Shown here piece by piece: positions 33,201-47,599 of a DNA stretch of 64,000 nt. The stretch is from Carya illinoinensis (taxonomy: Eukaryota; Streptophyta; Magnoliopsida; Fagales; Juglandaceae), in the NCBI RefSeq assembly GCF_018687715.1, contig NC_056765.1, positions 21,294,894 through 21,358,893 of the forward strand. The letters run 5' to 3'. Under the pieces are notes generated by a model. The model was not told the origin of the DNA, did no database searches, and worked only from the letters and a program-made list of their open reading frames with translations. The position numbers were made by a program, and so were the translations under genes. Every line of letters starts with the position of its first letter. Positions within the stretch are counted from its first letter, which is position 1.

Positions 33201-36200
33201 TTCAATACGACGAATGAAGTTAAAGATAGATTTCTTGGTGCCATTTCGTCCAAGCCCAGAATTGAACTACGAGGGTTAGGGAGGTGTATACACCGGGAAG
33301 TTTCCCTTGAGGAAAAGGTCAAAAAGGACAAGGCTAAGGGCGGAATTGTACGAATGCACTTGAAGGTGCACCTAGCTTCCGATTCGCAGTCAATTGGAAA
33401 TTGACATGGCTTTGGTCCTAGTGATGTGTGATAGATCAAGGGTAATCTTCTAAATCAATGTAAGAATAATGTAACACAAAAATAATCTCAAAAAGGTGCA
33501 AATGAAAGGGAAATTAAGCTCAAAATATGGTTTATAGGTTACTAATCATCTTTAAGTTGATTAATGCGCTTTAGCCTAGTAAGAAACTTAACAATGGTTG
33601 GATGAACACATTAGCCTCGTGTGGAACTCGTTGGGCATGAGGGAAACCAATGGATTCATGTGGGCGGACTTCAATACGGTGAATGAAGTTAAAGACAGAT
33701 TTCTAAGTGCCATTTTGTCCAAACCAACAACTGAACTACGAGGGTCAGGGAGGTGTGTACACGAAGAAGTTTCCCCTGAGGAAAAGATCAAAAACGGCGA
33801 GGCTAAGGGCGGAATTGTACGAATGCACTTGAAGGTGCACATATCTTCCGATTCGTAGTCAATTGGAAATTGACATGGCTTGGGTCCTCGTGATGTGTGA
33901 TACATCGAAGCTAATCTTCTAAATCAATCTAAGAATAATGTAAAACAACAATAATATCAAAAAGGTGCAGATGAAAGGGAAAGAATGAATTGAAAGGGAA
34001 ATTTAGCTCAAAACATAGTTTAAAGATTACTAATCATCTTTAAGTTGATTAATGCGCTTTAGTCTAGTTAGAAACTTAACAATGGTTGAATGAGCACATT
34101 AGCCTCATGTGGAACTCCTTGGGCTTGAGGGAAACCAATGGATTCATGTGGGCGGGCTTCAATGCGATGAATGAAGTTAAAGACAGATTTCTTGGTGCCA
34201 TTTCCTCCAAACCTAGAGCTGAACTACGAGGGTCAGGCAGGTGTGTACACTAAGAAGTTTCCATTGAGGAAGAGGTCAAAAAGGACAAGGCTAAGTGCGG
34301 AATCGTACGAATGCGCTCGAAGGTGCACCTAGCTTCCGATTCGCTGTGAATCAGAAATTGACATGGCTTTGGTTCTAGTGATGTGTGATAGATCAGGGCA
34401 AATCTTCTAAATCAATCTTAGAATAATGTAAAACAACAATAACATCAAAAAGGTGCAAATGAAAGGGAGAGAATGAATTTAAGTGGAAATTAAGGTCAAA
34501 ATATGGTTTAAAGATTACTAATCATCATTAAGTTGATTAATGCGCTTTAGTCTAGTTAGAAACTTAACAATGGCTGGATGAGCACACTAGCCTCATGTGG
34601 AACTCCTCGGGCTTGAGGGAAACCAATGGATTTATGTGGGCGGTCTTCAATACGGTGAATGAAGTTAAAGACAGATTTCTAGGTGCCATTTTGTCCAAAC
34701 CAACAACTGAACTACGAGGGTCAGGGAGGTGGGTACACGAAGAAGTTTCCCCTGAGGAAAAGGTCAGAAACGGCGAGGCTAAGGGCGGAATTGTACGAAT
34801 GCACTTGAAGGTGCACATATCTTTCGATTTGTAGTCAATTGGAAATTGACATGGCTTTGGTTCTAGTGATGTGTGATACATCGAGGCTAATCTTCTAAAT
34901 CAATCTAAGAATAATGTAAGACAACAATAATATCAAAAAGGTGCAGATGAAAGGGAAAGAATGAATTGAAAGGGAAATTTAGCTCAAAACATAGTTTAAA
35001 GATTACTAATCATCTTTAAGTTTATTAATGCGCATTAGGCTAGTAAGAAGCTTAACAATGGTTGGATGAGCACATTAGCCTCGTATGGAACTCCTTGGGT
35101 TTGGGGGAAACCAAGGGATTCATGTGGGCGGGTTTCAATACGATGAATGAAGTTAAAGACAGATTTCTTGGTGCCATTTCGTCCAAGCCCAGAATTGAAC
35201 TACGAGGGTCAGGGAGGTGTGTACACCGGGAAGTTTCCCTTGAGGAAAAGGTCAAAAAGGAGAAGGCTAAGGGCGGAACTGTACGAATGCACTTGAAGGT
35301 GCACCTAGCTTCCGATTCGCAGTCAATTGGAAATTGACATGGCTTTGGTCCTAGTGATGTGTGATAGATCAAGGCTAATCATCTAAATCAATGTAAGAAT
35401 AATGTAACACAAAAATAATATCAAAAAGGTGCAAATGAAAGGGAAATTAAGCTCAAAATATGGTTTATAGGTTACTAATCATCTTTAAGTTGATTAATGC
35501 GCTTTAGCCTAGTAAGAAACTTAACAATGGTTGGATGAGCACATTAGCCTCGTGTGGAACTCCTTGGGCTTGAGGGAAACCAATGGATTCATGTGGGCGG
35601 GCTTCAATATGATGAATGAAGTTAATGACAGATTTCTTGGTGCCATTTCGTCCAAACTTAGAACTGAACTACGAGGGTCAGGCAGGTGTATACACCAAGA
35701 AGTTTCCCGTGAGGAAAAGGTCAAAAAGGACAAGGCTAAGGGCCGAATTGTAGGAATGCAATCGAAGGTGCACCTAGCTTCCGATTCGCTGTGAATTGGA
35801 AATTGACATGGCTTTGGTTCTAGTGATGTGTGATAGGTCCAGGCCAATCTTCTAAATCAGTTTAACAATAATGTAAGACAACAATAATATCAAAACGGTG
35901 CAGATCAAAGGGAGAGAATGAATTGAAAGGGAAATTAAGCTCAAAACATAGTTTAAAGATTTACTAATCATCTTTAAGTTGATTAATGCGCTTTAGTCTA
36001 GTTAGAAACTTAACAAAGGTTGGATGAGCACATTAGCCTCATGTGGAACTCCTTGGGCTTGAGGGAAACCAATGGATTCATGTGGGCGGGTTTCAATACG
36101 ATGAATGAAGTTAAAGACAGATTTCTTGGTGCCATTTCGTCCAAGCCCAGAATTGAACTACGAGGGTCAGGGAGGGGTATACACTGGGGGAAGTTTCCCT

Positions 36201-36490
36201 TGAGGAAAAGGTCAAAAAGGAGAAGGCTAAGGGCGGAATTGTACGAATGCACTTGAAGGTGCACCTAGCTTCCGATTCGCAGTCAATTGGAAATTGACAT
36301 GGCTTTGGTCCTAGTGATGTGTGATAGATCAAGGGTAATCTTCTAAATCAAAGTAAGAATAATGTAACACAAAAATAATCTCAAAAAGGTGGAAATGAAA
36401 GGGAAATTAAGCTCAAAATATGGTTTATAGGTTACTAATCATCTTTAAGTTGATTAATGCGCTTTAGCCTAGTAAGAAACTTAACAATGG
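30239..36490. repeat. 13-monomer HOR unit, 6252 bp, copy 1
   Basis: Thirteen monomers start at 30239, 30727, 31215, 31703, 32172, 32660, 33129, 33598, 34086, 34574, 35062, 35531 and 36020. The first six recur with a constant 6252-bp offset. Rare shared variants include GCGTTGGTATGTGCGGG near 30781 and 37032, and ATCAAAAATGTGC near 32061 and 38313. Confidence 0.9.
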
Positions 36491-39400
36491 TTGGATGAGC
36501 ACATTAGCCTCATGTGGAACTCCTTGGGCTTGAGGAAAACCAACGGATTCATGTGGGCGGGCTTGAATGCGATGAATGAAGTTAAAGACAGATTTGTTGG
36601 TGCCATTTCGTCCAAACCTAGAACTGAACTACGAGTGTCAGGCAGGTGTGTACACCAAGAAGTTTCCCTTGAGGAAAAGGTCAAAAAGGACAAGGCTAAG
36701 GGCGGAATTGTACGAATGCACTCGAAGCTGCACCTAGCTTGCGATTCGCTGTGAATTGGAAATTGACACGGCTTTGGTTCTAGAGATGTGTGATGGATCA
36801 CGGCTAATCTTCTAAGTCAATCTAAGAATAATGTAAAACAACAATAACATCAAAAAGGTACGAATGGAAGGGAGAGAATGAATTTAAAGGGAAATTAACC
36901 TCAAAACATGGTTTAAACATTACTAATTATCTTTAAGTTGATTAATGCGCTTTAGTCTAGTTAGAAACTTAACAATGGTTTCATGAGCACATTAGCCTCA
37001 TGTGGAACTCCTTGGGCTTGAGGGAAACCAATGCGTTGGTATGTGCGGGTTTCAATACGATGACTGAAGTTAAAGACAGATTTCTTGGTGCCATTTTGTC
37101 CAAACCAAGAACTGAACTACGAGGGTCAGGGACGTGTGTACACGAAGAAGTTTCCCCTGAGGAAAAGGTCAAAAACGGCGAGGCTAAGGGCGGAATTGTA
37201 CGAATGCACTTGAAGGTGCACATATCTTCCGATTCGTAGTCAATTGGAAATTGACATGGCTTTGGTTCTAGTGATGTGTGATACATCGAGGCTAATCTTC
37301 TAAATCAATCTAAGAATAATGTAAGACAACAATAATATCAAAAAGGTGCAGATGAAAGGGAAAGAATGAATTGAAAGGGAAATTTAGCTCAAAACATAGT
37401 TTAAAGATTACTAATCATCTTTAAGTTGATTAATGCGCTTTAGCCTAGTAAGAAACTTAACAATGGTTGGATGAGCACATTAGCCTCGTGTGGAACTCCT
37501 TGGGCTTGAGGGAAACCAATGGATTCATGTGGGCGGGCTTCAATATGATGAATGAAGTTAAAGACAGATTTCTTGGTGCCATTTCGTCCAAACTTAGAAC
37601 TGAACTACGAGGGTCAGGCAGGTGTATATACCAAGAAGTTTCCCTTGAGTAAAAGGTCAAAAAGGACAAGGCTAAGGGCGGAATTGTACGAATGCACTCG
37701 AAGGTGCACCTAGCTTCCGATTCGCTGTCAATTGCAAATTGACATGGCTTTGGTTCTAGTGATGTGTGATAGATCAATACTAATCTTCTAAATCAATCAA
37801 AGAATAATGTAAAACAACAATAAAATCAAAAAGGTGCAAATGAAAGGGAGAGAATGAATTTAAGTGGAAATTAAGCTCAAAATATGGTTTAAAGATTACA
37901 AATCATCTTTAAGTTTATTAATGCGCTTTAGTCCACTTAGAAACTTAACAATGGTTTCATGAGCACATTAGCCTCATGTGGAACTCCTTGGGCTTGAGGA
38001 AAACCAATGGATTCATGTGGGCGGGCTTCAATACGGTGAATGAAGTTAAAGACAGATTTCTAAGTGCCATTTTGTCCAAACCAACAACTGAACTACGAGG
38101 GTCAGGGAGGTGTGTACACGAAGAAGTTTCCCCTGAGGAAAACGTCAAAAAGGAGAAGGCTAAGGGCGGAATTGTACGAATGCACTTGAAGGTGCACCTA
38201 GATTCCGATTCGCAGTCAATTGGAAATTGACATGGCTTTGGTCCTAGTGATGTGTGATAGATCAAGGCTAATCATCTAAATCAATGTAAGAATAATGTAA
38301 CACAAAAATAATATCAAAAATGTGCAAATGAAAGGGAAATTAAGCTCAAAATATGGTTTATAGGTTACTAATCATCTTTAAGTTGATTAATGCACTTTAG
38401 CCTAGTAAGAAACTTAACAATGGTTGGATGAGCACATTAGCCTCTTGTGGAACTCCTTGAGCTTGAGGGAAACCAATGGATTCATGTGGGCGGGCTTCAA
38501 TATGATGAATGAAGTTAATGACAGATTTCTTGGTGCCATTTCGTCCAAACTTAGAACTGAACTACGAGGGTCAGGCAGGTGTCTGCACCAAGATGTTTCC
38601 CTTGACGAAAAGGTCAAAAAGGACAAGGCTAAGGGCCGAATTGAACGAATGCACTCGAAGGTGCACCTAGCTTCCGATTCGCTGTGAATTGGAAATTGAC
38701 ATGGCTTTGGTTCTAGTGATGTGTGATAGATCCAGGCTAATCTTCTAAATCAATTTAAGAATAATGTAAGACAACAAAAAGATCAAAACGGTGCAGATCA
38801 AAGGGAGAGAATGAATTGAAAGGGAAATTAAGCTCAAAACATAGTTTAAAGATTACTAATCATCTTTAAGTTGATTAATGCGCTTTAGTCTAGTTAGAAA
38901 CTTAACAATGGTTGGATGAGCACATTAGCCTCATGTGGAACTCCTTGGGCTTGAGGGAAACCAATGGATTCATGTGGGCGGGTTTCAATACGACGAATGA
39001 AGTTAAAGACAGATTTCTTGGTGCCATTTCGTCCAAGCCCAGAATTGAACTACGAGGGCCAGGGAGGTGTATACACCGAGAAGTTTCCCTTGAGGAACAG
39101 GTCAAAAAGGACAAGGCTAAGGGCGGAATTGTACGAATGCACTTGAAGGTGCATCTAGCTTCCGATTCGCAGTCAATTGGAAATTGACATGGCTTTGGTC
39201 CTAGTGATGTGTGATAGATCAAGGGTAATCTTCTAAATCAATGTAAGAATAATGTAACACAAAAATAATCTCAAAAAGGTGCAAATGAAAGGGAAATTAA
39301 GCTCAAAATATGGTTTATAGGTTACTAATCATCTTTAAGTTGATTAATGCGCTTTAGCCTAGTAAGAAACTTAACAATGGTTGGATGAACACATTAGCCT

Positions 39401-41800
39401 CGTGTGGAACTCCTTGGGCATGAGGGAAACCAATGGATTCATGTGGGCGGACTTCAATACGGTGAATGAAGTTAAAGACAGATTTCTAAGTGCCATTTTG
39501 TCCAAACCAACAACTGAACTACGAGGGTCAGGGAGGTGTGTACACGAAGAAGTTTCCCCTAAGGAAAAGGTCAAAAACGGCGAGGCTAAGGGCGGAATTG
39601 TACGAATGCACTTGAAGGTGCACATATCTTCCGATTCGTAGTCAATTGGAAATTGACATGGCTTGGGTCCTCGTGATGTGTGATACATCGAAGCTAATCT
39701 TCTAAATCAATCTAAGAATAATGTAAGACAACAATAATATCAAAAAGGTGCAGATGAAAGGGAAAGAATGAATTGAAAGGGAAATTTAGCTCAAAACATA
39801 GTTTAAAGATTACTAATCATCTTTAAGTTGATTAATGCGCTTTAGTCTAGTTAGAAACTTAACAATGGTTGAATGAGCACATTAGCCTCATGTGGAACTC
39901 CTTGGGCTTGAGGAAAACCAATGGATTCATGTGGGCGGGCTTCAATGCGATGAATGAAGTTAAAGACAGATTTCTTGGTGCCATTTCCTCCAAACCTAGA
40001 GCTGAACTACGAGGGTCAGGCAGGTGTGTACACTAAGAAGTTTCCATTGAGGAAGAGGTCAAAAAGGACAAGGCTAAGTGCGGAATCGTACGAATGCGCT
40101 CGAAGGTGCACCTAGCTTCCGATTCGCTGTGAATCAGAGATTGACATGGCTTTGGTTCTAGTGATGTGTGATAGATCAGGGCAAATCTTCTAAATCAATC
40201 TTAGAATAATGTAAAACAACAATAACATCAAAAAGGTGCAAATGAAAGGGAGAGAATGAATTTAAGTGGAAATTAAGCTCAAAATATGGTTTAAAGATTA
40301 CTAATCATCTTTAAGTTTATTAATGCGCTTTAGTCCAGTTAGAAACTTAACAATGGTTTCATGAGCACATTAGCCTCATGTGGAACTCCTCGGGCTTGAG
40401 GGAAACCAATGGATTTATGTGGGCGGGCTTCAATACGGTGAATGAAGTTAAAGACAGATTTCTAGGTGCCATTTTGTCCAAACCAACAACTGAACTACGA
40501 GGGTCAGGGAGGTGGGTACACGAAGAAGTTTCCCCTGAGGAAAAGGTCAGAAACGGCGAGGCTAAGGGCGGAATTGTACGAATGCACTTGAAGGTGCACA
40601 TATCTTTCGATTTGTAGTCAATTGGAAATTGACATGGCTTTGGTTCTAGTGATGTGTGATAGATCCAGGCTAATCTTCTAAATCAATCTAAGAATAATGT
40701 AAGACAACAATAATATCAAAAAGGTGCAGATGAAAGGGAAAGAATGAATTGAAAGGGAAATTTAGCTCAAAACATAGTTTAAAGATTACTAATCATCTTT
40801 AAGTTTATTAATGCGCTTTAGGCTAGTAAGAAGCTTAACAATGGTTGGATGAGCACATTAGCCTCGTATGGAACTCCTTGGGTTTGGGGGAAACCAAGGG
40901 ATTCATGTGGGTGGGTTTCAATACGATGAATGAAGTTAAAGACAGATTTCTTGGTGCCATTTCGTCCAAGCCCAGAATTGAACTACGAGGGTCAGGGAGG
41001 TGTGTACACCGGGAAGTTTCCCTTGAGGAAAAGGTCAAAAAGGAGAAGGCTAAGGGCGGAACTGTACGAATGCACTTGAAGGTGCACCTAGCTTCCGATT
41101 CGCAGTCAATTGGAAATTGACATGGCTTTGGTCCTAGTGATGTGTGATAGATCAAGGCTAATCATCTAAATCAATGTAAGAATAATGTAACACAAAAATA
41201 TTATCAAAAAGGTGCAAATGAAGGGAAATTAAGCTCAAAATATGGTTTATAGGTTACTAATCATCTTTAAGTTGATTAATGCGCTTTAGCCTAGTAAGAA
41301 ACTTAACAATGGTTGGATGAGCACATTAGCCTCGTGTGGAACTCCTTGGGCTTGAGGGAAACCAATGGATTCATGTGGGCGGGCTTCAATATGATGAATG
41401 AAGTTAAAGATAGATTTCTTGGTGCCATTTCGTCCAAACTTAGAACTGAACTACGAGGGTCAGGCAGGTGCATATACCAAGAAGTTCCCTTGAGGAAAAG
41501 GTCAAAAAGGACAAGGCTAAGGGCCGAATTGTAGGAATGCAATCGAAGGTGCACCTAGCTTCCGATTCGCGGTGAATTGGAAATTGACATGGCTTTGGTT
41601 CTAGTCATGTGTGATAGGTCCAGGCTAATCTTCTAAATCAGTTTAACAATAATGTAAGACAACAATAATATCAAAACGGTGCAGATCAAAGGGAGAGAAT
41701 GAATTGAAAGGGAAATTAAGCTCAAAACATAGTTTAAAGATTTACTAATCATCTTTAAGTTGATTAATGCGCTTTAGTCTAGTTAGAAACTTAACAAAGG
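36491..41800. repeat. 13-mer HOR, copy 2, lacking one monomer
   Basis: Monomers 36491-38912 match copy 1 at +6252 bp. From 39381 onward the offset is 5783 bp, so the 469-bp equivalent of monomer 33129 is absent. Monomer 37467 has an in-frame TAG in its plus-strand frame near 37650. Monomer 41313 is a hybrid: its left part is like 31215 and its tail (GTAGGAATGCAATCG) is like 35531. It also has a one-base loss (AGAAGTTCCC). Confidence 0.87.
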
Positions 41801-43734
41801 TTGGATGAGCACATTAGCCTCATGTGGAACTCCTTGGGCTTGAGGGAAACCAATGGATTCATGTGGGCGGGTTTCAATACGATGAATGATGTTAAAGACA
41901 GATTTCTTGGTGCCATTTCGTCCAAGCCCAGAATTGAACTACGAGGGTCAGGAAGGTGTGTACACCGGGAAGTTTCCCTTGAGGAAAAGGTCAAAAAGGA
42001 CAAGGCTAAGGGCGGAATTGTACGAATGCACTTGAAGGTGTACCTAGCTTCCAATTCGCAGTCAATTGGAAATTGACATGGCTTTGGTTCTAGTGATGTG
42101 TGATAGGTCCAGGCTAATCTTCTAAATCAGTTTAACAATAATGTAAGACAACAATAATATCAAAACGGTGCAGATCAAAGGGAGAGAATGAATTGAAAGG
42201 GAAATTAAGCTCAAAACATAGTTTAACGATTTACTAATCATCTTTAAGTTGATTAATGCGCTTTAGTCTAGTTAGAAACTTAACAAAGGTTGGATGAGCA
42301 CATTAGCCTCATGTGGAACTCCTCGGGCTTGAGGGAAACCAATGGATTCATGTGGGCGGGTTTCAATACGATGAATGATGTTAAAGACAGATTTCTTGGT
42401 GCCATTTCGTCCAAGCCCAGAATTGAACTACGAGGGTCAGGGAGGTGTATACACCGGGAAGTTTCCCTTGAGGAAAAGGTCAAAAAGGACAAGGCTAAGG
42501 GCGTAATTGTACAAATGCACTTGAAGGTGCACCTAGCTTCCGATTCGCAGTCAATTGGAAATTAACATGGCTTTGGTCCTAGTGATGTGTGATAGATCAA
42601 GGGTAATCTTCTAAATCAAAGTAAGAATAATGTAACACAAAAATAATCTCAAAAAGGTGCAAATGAAAGGGAAATTAAGCTCAAAATATGGTTTATAGGT
42701 TACTAATCATCTTTAAGTTGATTAATGCGCTTTAACCTAGTAAGAAACTTAACAATGGTTGGATGAGCACATTAGCCTCGTGTGGAACTCCTTGGGCTTG
42801 AGGGAAACCAATGGATTCATGTGGGCGGGCTTCAATATGATGAATGAAGTTAAAGACAGATTTCTTGGTGCCATTTCGTCCAAACTTAGAACTGAACTAC
42901 GAGGGTCAGGCAGGTGCATATACCAAGAAGTTCCCTTGAGGAAAAGGTCAAAAAGGACAAGGCTAAGGGCCGAATTGTAGGAATGCAATCGAAGGTGCAC
43001 CTAGCTTCCGATTCGCTGTGAATTGGAAATTGACATGGCTTTGGTTCTAGTGATGTGTGATAGGTCCAGGCTAATCTTCTAAATCAGTTTAACAATAATG
43101 TAAGACAACAATAATATCAAAACGGTGCAGATCAAAGGGAGAGAATGAATTGAAAGGGAAATTAAGCTCAAAACATAGTTTAAAGATTTACTAATCATCT
43201 TTAAGTTGATTAATGCGCTTTAGTCTACTTAGAAACTTAACAATGGTTGCATGAGCACATTAGCCTCGTGTGGAACTCCTTGGGCTTGAGGGAAACCAAT
43301 GGATTCATGTGGGCGGGCTTCAATATGATGAATGAAGTTAAAGACAGATTTCTTGGTGCCATTTCGTCCAAACTTAGAACTGAACTACGAGGGTCAGGCA
43401 GGTGCATATACCAAGAAGTTCCCTTGAGGAAAAGGTCAAAAAGGACAAGGCTAAGGGCCGAATTGTAGGAATGCAATCGAAGGTGCACCTAGCTTCCGAT
43501 TCGCTGTGAATTGGAAATTGACATGGCTTTGGTTCTAGTGATGTGTGATAGGTCCAGGCTAATCTTCTAAATCAGTTTAACAATAATGTAAGACAACAAT
43601 AATATCAAAACGGTGCAGATCAAAGGGAGAGAATGAATTGAAAGGGAAATTAAGCTCAAAACATAGTTTAAAGATTTACTAATCATCTTTAAGTTGATTA
43701 ATGCGCTTTAGTCTAGTTAGAAACTTAACAAAGG
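41801..43734. repeat. Local 4-monomer unit, 1934 bp
   Basis: Monomers 41801, 42290, 42759 and 43247. The first three recur at 43735, 44224 and 44693 with a 1934-bp offset. Monomers 42759 and 43247 are near-identical neighbours (488 bp apart), so a single-monomer duplication is included. A CTCGGGCTTGAG variant marks 42290 and its copies. Confidence 0.87.
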
Positions 43735-46700
43735 TTGGATGAGCACATTAGCCTCATGTGGAACTCCTTGGGCTTGAGGGAAGCCAATGGATTCATGTGG
43801 GCGGGTTTCAATACGATGAATGATGTTAAAGACAGATTTCTTGGTGCCATTTCGTCCAAGCCCAGAATTGAACTACGAGGGTCAGGAAGGTGTGTACACC
43901 GGGAAGTTTCCCTTGAGGAAAAGGTCAAAAAGGACAAGGCTAAGGGCGGAATTGTACGAATGCACTTGAAGGTGTACCTAGCTTCCAATTCGCAGTCAAT
44001 TGGAAATTGACATGGCTTTGGTTCTAGTGATGTGTGATAGGTCCAGGCTAATCTTCTAAATCAGTTTAACAATAATGTAAGACAACAATAATATCAAAAC
44101 GGTGCAGATCAAAGGGAGAGAATGAATTGAAAGGGAAATTAAGCTCAAAACATAGTTTAAAGATTTACTAATCATCTTTAAGTTGATTAATGCGCTTTAG
44201 TCTAGTTAGAAACTTAACAAAGGTTGGATGAGCACATTAGCCTCATGTGGAACTCCTCGGGCTTGAGGGAAACCAATGGATTCATGTGGGCGGGTTTCAA
44301 TACGATGAATGATGTTAAAGACAGATTTCTTGGTGCCATTTCGTCCAAGCCCAGAATTGAACTACGAGGGTCAGGGAGGTGTATACACCGGGAAGTTTCC
44401 CTTGAGGAAAAGGTCAAAAAGGACAAGGCTAAGGGCGTAATTGTACAAATGCACTTGAAGGTGCACCTAGCTTCCGATTCGCAGTCAATTGGAAATTAAG
44501 ATGGCTTTGGTCCTAGTGATGTGTGATAGACCAAGGGTAATCTTCTAAATCAAAGTAAGAATAATGTAACACAAAAATAATCTCAAAAAGGTGGAAATGA
44601 AAGGGAAATTAAGCTCAAAATATGGTTTATAGGTTACTAATCATCTTTAAGTTGATTAATGCACTTTAGCCTAGTAAGAAACTTAACAATGGTTGGATGA
44701 GCACATTAGCCTCGTGTGGAACTCCTTGGGCTTGAGGGAAACCAATGGATTCATGTGGGCGGGCTTCAATATGATGAATGAAGTTAAAGACAGATTTCTT
44801 GGTGCCATTTCGTCCAAACTTAGAACTGAACTACGAGGGTCAGGCAGGTGCATATACCAAGAAGTTCCCTTGAGGAAAAGGTCAAGAAGGACAAGGCTAA
44901 GGGCGGAATTGTACGAATGCACTCGAAGGTGCACCTAGCTTCCGATTCGCTGTCAATTGCAAATTGACATGGCTTTGGTTCTAGTGATGTGTGATAGATC
45001 AATACTAATCTTCTAAATCAATCTAAGAATAATGTAAAACAACAATAAAATCAAAAAGGTGCAAATGAAAGGGAGAGAATGAATTTAAGTGGAAATTAAG
45101 CTCAAAATATGGTTTAAAGATTACTAATCATCTTTAAGTTTATTAATGCGCTTTAGTCCAGTTAGAAACTTAACAATGGTTTCATGAGCACATTAGCCTC
45201 ATGTGGAACTCCTTGGGCTTGAGGAAAACCAATGGATTCATGTGGGCGGGCTTCAATACGGTGAATGAAGTTAAAGACAGATTTCTAAGTGCCATTTTGT
45301 CCAAACCAACAACTGAACTAAGAGGGTCAGGGAGGTGTGTACACGAAGAAGTTTCCCCTGAGGAAAAGGTCAAAAACGGCGAGGCTAAGGGCGGAATTGT
45401 ACGAATGCACTTGAAGGTGCACATATCTCCCGATTCGTAGTCAATTGGAAATTGACATGGCTTTGGTCCTAGTGATGTGTGATACATCGAGGCTAATCTT
45501 CTAAATCAATCTAAGAATAATGTAAGACAACAATAATATCAAAAAAGTGCAGATGAAAGGGAAAGAATGGATTGAAAGGGAAATTTAGCTCAAAACATAG
45601 TTTAAAGATTACTAATCATCTCTAAGTTGATTAATGCGCTTTAATCTAGTTAGAAACTTAACAATGGTTGGATGAGCACATTAGCCTCATGTGGAACTCC
45701 TTGGGCTTGAGGGAAACCAATGGATTCATGTGGGCGGGCTTCAATGCGATGAATGAAGGTAAAGACAGATTTCTTGGTGCCATTTCGTCCAAACCTAGAA
45801 CTGAACTACGAGGGTCAGGCAGGTGTACACTAAGAAGTTTCCCTTGAGGAAAAGGTCAAAAAGGACAAGGCTAAGGGCGGAATCGTACGAATGCACTCGA
45901 AGGTGCACCTAGCTTCCGATTCGCTATGAATCAGAAATTGACATGGCTTTGGTTCTAGTGATGTGTGATAGATCAGGGCAAATCTTCTAAATCAATCTTA
46001 GAATAATGTAAAACAACAATAACATCAAAAAGGTGCAAATGAAAGGGAGAGAATGAATTTAAGTGGAAATTAAGCTCAAAATATGGTTTAAAGATTACTA
46101 ATCATCTTTAAGTTGATTAATGCGCTTTAGTCTAGTTAGAAACTTAACAATGGCTGGATGAGCACACTAGCCTCATGTGGAACTCCTCGGGCTTGAGGGA
46201 AACCAATGGATTTATGCGGGCGGGCTTCAATACGGTGAATGAAGTTAAAGACAGATTTCTAGGTGCCATTTTGTCCAAACCAACAACTGAACTACGAGGG
46301 TCAGGGAGGTGTGTACACGAAGAAGTTTCCCCCGAGGAAAAGGTCAAAAACGGCGAGGCTAAGGGCGGAATTGTACGAATGCACTTGAAGGTGCACATAT
46401 CTTTCGATTTGTAGTCAATTGGAAATTGACATGGCTTTGGTTCTAGTGATGTGTGATACATCGAGGCTAATCTTCTAAATCAATCTAAGAATAATGTAAG
46501 ACAACAATAATATCAAAAAGGTGCAGATGAAAGGGAAAGAATGAATTGAAAGGGAAATTTAGCTCAAAACATAGTTTAAAGATTACTAATCATCTTTAAG
46601 TTTATTAATGCGCTTTAGTCTAGTAAGAAGCTTAACAATGGTTGGATGAGCACATTAGCCTCGTGTGGAACTCCTTGGGTTTGGGGGAAACCAAGGGATT

Positions 46701-47599
46701 CATGTGGGCGGGTTTCAATACGATGAATGAAGTTAAAGACAGATTTATTGGTGCCATTTCGTCCAAGCCCAGAATTGAACTACGAGGGTCAGGGAGGTGT
46801 GTACACCGGGAAGTTTCCCTTGAGGAAAAGGTCAAAAAGGAGAAGGCTAAGGGCGGAATTGTACGAATGCACTTGAAGGTGCACCTAGCTTCCGATTCGC
46901 AGTCAATTGGAAATTGACATGGCTTTGGTCCTAGTGATGTGTGATAGATCAAGGCTAATCATCTAAATCAATGTAAGAATAATGTAACACCAAAATAATA
47001 TCAAAAAGGTGCAAATGAAAGGGAAATTAAGCTCAAAATATGGTTTATAGGTTACTAATCATCTTTAAGTTGATTAATGCGCTTTAGCCTATTAAGAAAC
47101 TTAACAATGGTTGGATGAGCACATTAGCCTCGTGTGGAACTCCTTGGGCTTGAGGGAAACCAATGGATTCATGTGGGCGGGCTTCAATATGATGAATGAA
47201 GTTAATGACAGATTTCTTGGTGCCATTTCGTCCAAACTTAGAACTGAACTACGAGGGTCAGGCAGGTGTATACACTAAGAAGTTTCCCGTGAGGAAAAGG
47301 TCAAAAAGGACAAGGCTAAGGGCCGAATTGTAGGAATGCAATCGAAGGTGCACCTAGCTTCCGATTCGCTGTGAATTGGAAATTGACATGGCTTTGGTTC
47401 TAGTGATGTGTGATAGGTCCAGGCTAATCTTCTAAATCAGTTTAACAATAATGTAAGACAACAATAATATCAAAACGGTGCAGATCAAAGGGAGAGAATG
47501 AATTGAAAGGGAAATTAAGCTCAAAACATAGTTTAAAGATTTACTAATCATCTTTAAGTTGATTAATGCGCTTTAGTCTAGTTAGAAACTTAACAAAGG
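43735..47599. repeat. 8-monomer HOR unit, 3865 bp, copy 1
   Basis: Monomers 43735, 44224, 44693, 45180, 45668, 46154, 46642 and 47111. The first five recur at 47600-49533 with a constant 3865-bp offset. They share rarities such as ATCAAAAAAGTGC (near 45540 and 49405) and GGTGTACACTAAG with a missing GT (near 45822 and 49688). Confidence 0.9.
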
